Below the pieces are notes generated by a model. It saw only the letters and a program-made list of their open reading frames with translations. It made no database searches and was not told the origin of the DNA. 38,079 nt of DNA from NCBI GenBank assembly GCA_009693335.1, contig SHXK01000008.1, positions 1 to 38,079 of the forward strand, in the 5' to 3' direction. Both the position numbers and the translations under genes were made by a program. Source of the stretch: Betaproteobacteria bacterium. Its GTDB lineage: Bacteria > Pseudomonadota > Gammaproteobacteria > Burkholderiales > SG8-39. Shown here one piece after another: positions 36,206 through 38,079 of the stretch. Numbering within the stretch: the first letter of the stretch is position 1; each line of letters opens with the position of its first letter.

Positions 36206-37043
36206 GGCCTTTCAAGTAGTGCAGCAGTTCGGTGTGATCCGCAGCTGGGCGCAGGCTGCGCTGCGCATCGCGCCAGATTTTCAGGGTGTTCTTCAGGTAA
36301 GGCGCCTCGACTTTGAGGTCGCGGGCGATCCCGGCGGCGATGCCGACATCCTTGGTCATTAAGGCGAGCTGGAATCCGGAGGCGAATTCGCCACTGAACA
36401 CCTGCTGCGGGATCTTGCGCTCGGTGGTGCTGTTCTTCCCGGTAGAAGCATTGATCACGTCGATCAGCGTGCGCGGATCGAGGCCGAACTTCTGGCCTAT
36501 CAGCAGCGCCTCGAATCCCGCAATCGTGCCCGCGGCGCCGAGATAATTATTCAGCGCCTTGGTCGCATGCCCCGAGCCCAGAGCCCCGGTATGGAAAATT
36601 TCCTTGCCCATCTTCGACAGCAGCGGCCGCACTTGCTCGAGCAGCTTCGCCTCGCCGCCGACCATCAGCGCGAGGCTGCCGTCGGCGGCTTTTGCCTTAG
36701 CGCCCGAAACCGGCGCATCCAGCATCTGCACGCCTTTTTTTTTCAACACAGCCGCGAGTTCGCGCGTCGTGCCTGGGTCCGAGGAACTCATGTCGATGAC
36801 GATGGCACCCCGCGCCAGACCGGGCAGGGCAGCGAGCACCGCCTGGCGCACGGCCTTGCCGTCCGGAACCATGGTGATGAGCACCTCGGCGCCGCTGGCT
36901 GCTTGCTGTGGGAAGCGGCAATTGCCATTGCCGTTCAAGTCATAAGTGCGCAGATTGAAACCGGCGCGTTCCAGATTGGCCACCATCAGGCGGCCCATCA
37001 AGCCCAGACCGAGAAAAGCGACGGTACGGATCGGGCCGCTCAA
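36105..37043 (-). CDS. NAD(P)-dependent 3-hydroxyisobutyrate/beta-hydroxyacid dehydrogenase family protein
   Basis: Encodes 312 residues from a TTG at 37043, whose TTGA overlaps the stop of the upstream gene; AAGGAG lies eight bases before it, inside that gene. The opening RTVAFLGLGLMGRLMVANL is the Rossmann motif. DAPVSGAKAKAADGSLALMV is the substrate-binding block, and the catalytic lysine is in GSGHATKALNNYLG. The family oxidises 3-hydroxy acids such as 3-hydroxyisobutyrate, tartronate semialdehyde or threonate. The domain should end near DHTELLHYLKGLKR. The frame runs about 35 residues further, antisense to the SAF oxidoreductase, giving a basic low-complexity tail. The substrate is unknown. 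Confidence 0.9.
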   Translation of the reverse strand: MSGPIRTVAFLGLGLMGRLMVANLERAGFNLRTYDLNGNGNCRFPQQAASGAEVLITMVPDGKAVRQAVLAALPGLARGAIVIDMSSSDPGTTRELAAVLKKKGVQMLDAPVSGAKAKAADGSLALMVGGEAKLLEQVRPLLSKMGKEIFHTGALGSGHATKALNNYLGAAGTIAGFEALLIGQKFGLDPRTLIDVINASTGKNSTTERKIPQQVFSGEFASGFQLALMTKDVGIAAGIARDLKVEAPYLKNTLKIWRDAQRSLRPAADHTELLHYLKGLKRPSAAAGRKTAPSRAAASPRAGSHRGLRRPT

Positions 37044-37429
37044 ACGCCGCGCTCCTTGAATACTTCTTTCGCTGAGCGGAAGCTCTCCACCGCGGCGGGC
37101 ACGCCGCAATAGATCGCGACCTGCATGAAGACTTCGCGGATCTCCTCTTTACTGAGACCGTTGTTGAGCGCACCGTTGATGTGCAGCTTGAGTTCATGGG
37201 TGCGGCCCAAGGCCGAGAGCATCGCCAGGTTCAGCATCGATCGGGTCTTGCGCGGTAGGCCCGGTCGGTTCCAGATGTCGTTCCAGCAGTAGGTATTGAG
37301 CATTTCGGTGAACGGCAAGTTGAAGTCATCCGCTGCCGCCTGCGCCTTGTCAACGTACTCGGCGCCCAGTACTTCACGGCGCGTCTTCAGACCTGCTTCG
37401 TGGCGTTCTTTGTGGCTACGTTTGTCCAT
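37040..37429 (-). CDS. Carboxymuconolactone decarboxylase family protein (PcaC-like)
   Basis: A 129-residue all-helical protein from the ATG at 37429 (GGAG seven bases upstream). The core SMLNLAMLSALGRTHELKLH, INGALNNGLSKEEIREVFM and QVAIYCGVPAAVESFR match PcaC-type members. It lacks the CxxC pair of AhpD-type peroxidases, so decarboxylase or lactone chemistry is more likely than peroxide reduction. It lies in a tight minus-strand run: class II aldolase, this gene, then the hydroxyacid dehydrogenase. Confidence 0.9.
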   Translation of the reverse strand: MDKRSHKERHEAGLKTRREVLGAEYVDKAQAAADDFNLPFTEMLNTYCWNDIWNRPGLPRKTRSMLNLAMLSALGRTHELKLHINGALNNGLSKEEIREVFMQVAIYCGVPAAVESFRSAKEVFKERGV

Positions 37430-37446
37430 GCAGTTTCTCCTCGGGT

Positions 37447-38079
37447 TTAAATAAGATCTTGGGTGCGGATGCCGGCGCGGCGCAGCAGAGCGTCGAAGGC
37501 CATACCACCCGGGCGTGGCCCGGAGCGAAACGGCAGCGTGCGGACCGGGGTCTCGTCCAGTACCTTCTGCGTGACCGGCAGATTCTCGCCCGCCATGGCG
37601 TCGGTGGTGGCCTGAATTTCGCAGGCGCGCTGCAGGGTCCAGTAAGTGGTGAAGGCCTCCGGGATGCTGGGGCAGGCGACCAGCAAGCCGTGGTTGCGCA
37701 GGATCAGGATAGGTTTGGCGCCGAGGCTCGCCACCAGGCGTGGCTGCTCGGCGCTGTCGGTGGTGACGCCCTCGAAGTCGTGATAAGCGACCTGGCCGTG
37801 GAGCGTCGAGCTGAAGAAATTGTCGTAGCGCAGGCCCTCCTTTTTGCACGCGACGGCGCTGCCGGCCGTGGAGTGCGTGTGCATGATGCAGTGGGCGTCC
37901 TCGCGCGCCTGGTGAATGGCGCTGTGAATCACGAAGCCGGCGATATTGATCGGATATTTGGAGCCGTCCACCGCCTGGCCGGCCAGATTCACCTTCACCA
38001 GGTTGGAGGCGGTGACCTCGCTGTACCACAGGCCATAGGGATTGATCAGGTAATGGCGCTCGGGGCCCGGCACGCGCGC
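37447..38079 (-). CDS. Class II aldolase/adducin family protein (N-terminus cut by window edge)
   Basis: Encodes 210 residues to the stop, open to the end of the window, so the first ~45 residues are missing. The frame at the edge reads ARVPGPERHYLINPYG, aligning with SGRVPDEDGHFLINPYG of the paralogue at 19345-20124. Zinc ligands are expected in CIMHTHSTAGSAVAC and ILILRNHGLLVA. The neighbouring PcaC-like and hydroxyacid dehydrogenase genes suggest a small catabolic operon for a hydroxy or sugar acid. The exact substrate cannot be said. Confidence 0.9.
   Translation of the reverse strand, partial: ARVPGPERHYLINPYGLWYSEVTASNLVKVNLAGQAVDGSKYPINIAGFVIHSAIHQAREDAHCIMHTHSTAGSAVACKKEGLRYDNFFSSTLHGQVAYHDFEGVTTDSAEQPRLVASLGAKPILILRNHGLLVACPSIPEAFTTYWTLQRACEIQATTDAMAGENLPVTQKVLDETPVRTLPFRSGPRPGGMAFDALLRRAGIRTQDLI

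Overview
The window is about 38 kb of GC-rich, densely coding proteobacterial chromosome, most likely from an uncultured or poorly characterised betaproteobacterium (Burkholderiales or a relative). Three things support this: the housekeeping run pyrG-kdsA-eno-ftsB, two orphan TctC/Bug-type periplasmic solute-binding proteins, and a large set of acyl-CoA genes (ligase, two acyl-CoA dehydrogenases, ETF, ETF-QO, CaiB, fused SCOT, thioesterase, AtuA-like pair). No rRNA, tRNA, CRISPR array, insertion sequence or prophage was recognised. The taxonomic call is inference from gene content and style.

Layout. 1-182 is the 3' end of dnaQ. 215-5082 holds a TctC protein, then an acyl-CoA ligase, an ECHDC3-like crotonase and a PutA-type proline dehydrogenase that lacks the P5C dehydrogenase half and has a broken N-terminus. 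5084-7678 is aceE. 7670-8827 is an acyl-CoA dehydrogenase that apparently starts at CTG. 8882-9579 is a vapBC toxin-antitoxin pair, next to an 88-bp fragment duplicated from the CaiB gene at 16 kb.

9722-16142 is the most distinctive part: a partial, interrupted Ebo cluster. It has an EboC-like UbiA prenyltransferase, EboB (TatD-like hydrolase), EboA and EboF (alkaline-phosphatase-superfamily phosphodiesterase). A TMEM220-like protein, a c-type cytochrome and a PQQ-type sugar dehydrogenase lie between eboC and eboB. EboD (sugar-phosphate cyclase-like) and EboE (TIM-barrel) are not in the window. Ebo genes are known in cyanobacteria, pseudomonads and eustigmatophyte plastids, and their product is not established. 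The embedded periplasmic redox genes suggest a variant form.

16145-20124 (minus strand) carries CaiB, a second TctC, an MFE-2-like SDR and a class II aldolase. 20215-23720 is etfB-etfA-acyl-CoA dehydrogenase. 23761-27146 (minus) is ETF-QO followed by a two-piece AtuA. 27171-28980 is a thioesterase and a fused SCOT. Together these can activate, oxidise and pass electrons from acyl-CoAs to the quinone pool. 29051-33123 is pyrG-kdsA-eno-ftsB, tightly coupled. 33133-38079 holds a dipeptide-type ABC binding protein, a Rossmann-SAF oxidoreductase, a 3-hydroxyisobutyrate dehydrogenase-like enzyme, a PcaC-like protein and a second class II aldolase truncated by the window edge. This looks like a small acid or sugar-acid catabolic cluster.

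Several genes appear to start within about 10 nt of a -10 box without a Shine-Dalgarno (ligase, vapB, ETF-QO, thioesterase), suggesting leaderless mRNAs. No stretch longer than 300 bases lacks a gene. The largest gaps (about 120-175 bp, at 1184-1321, 9580-9721, 12742-12914 and 34720-34846) hold the promoters, inverted repeats or gene fragment listed.
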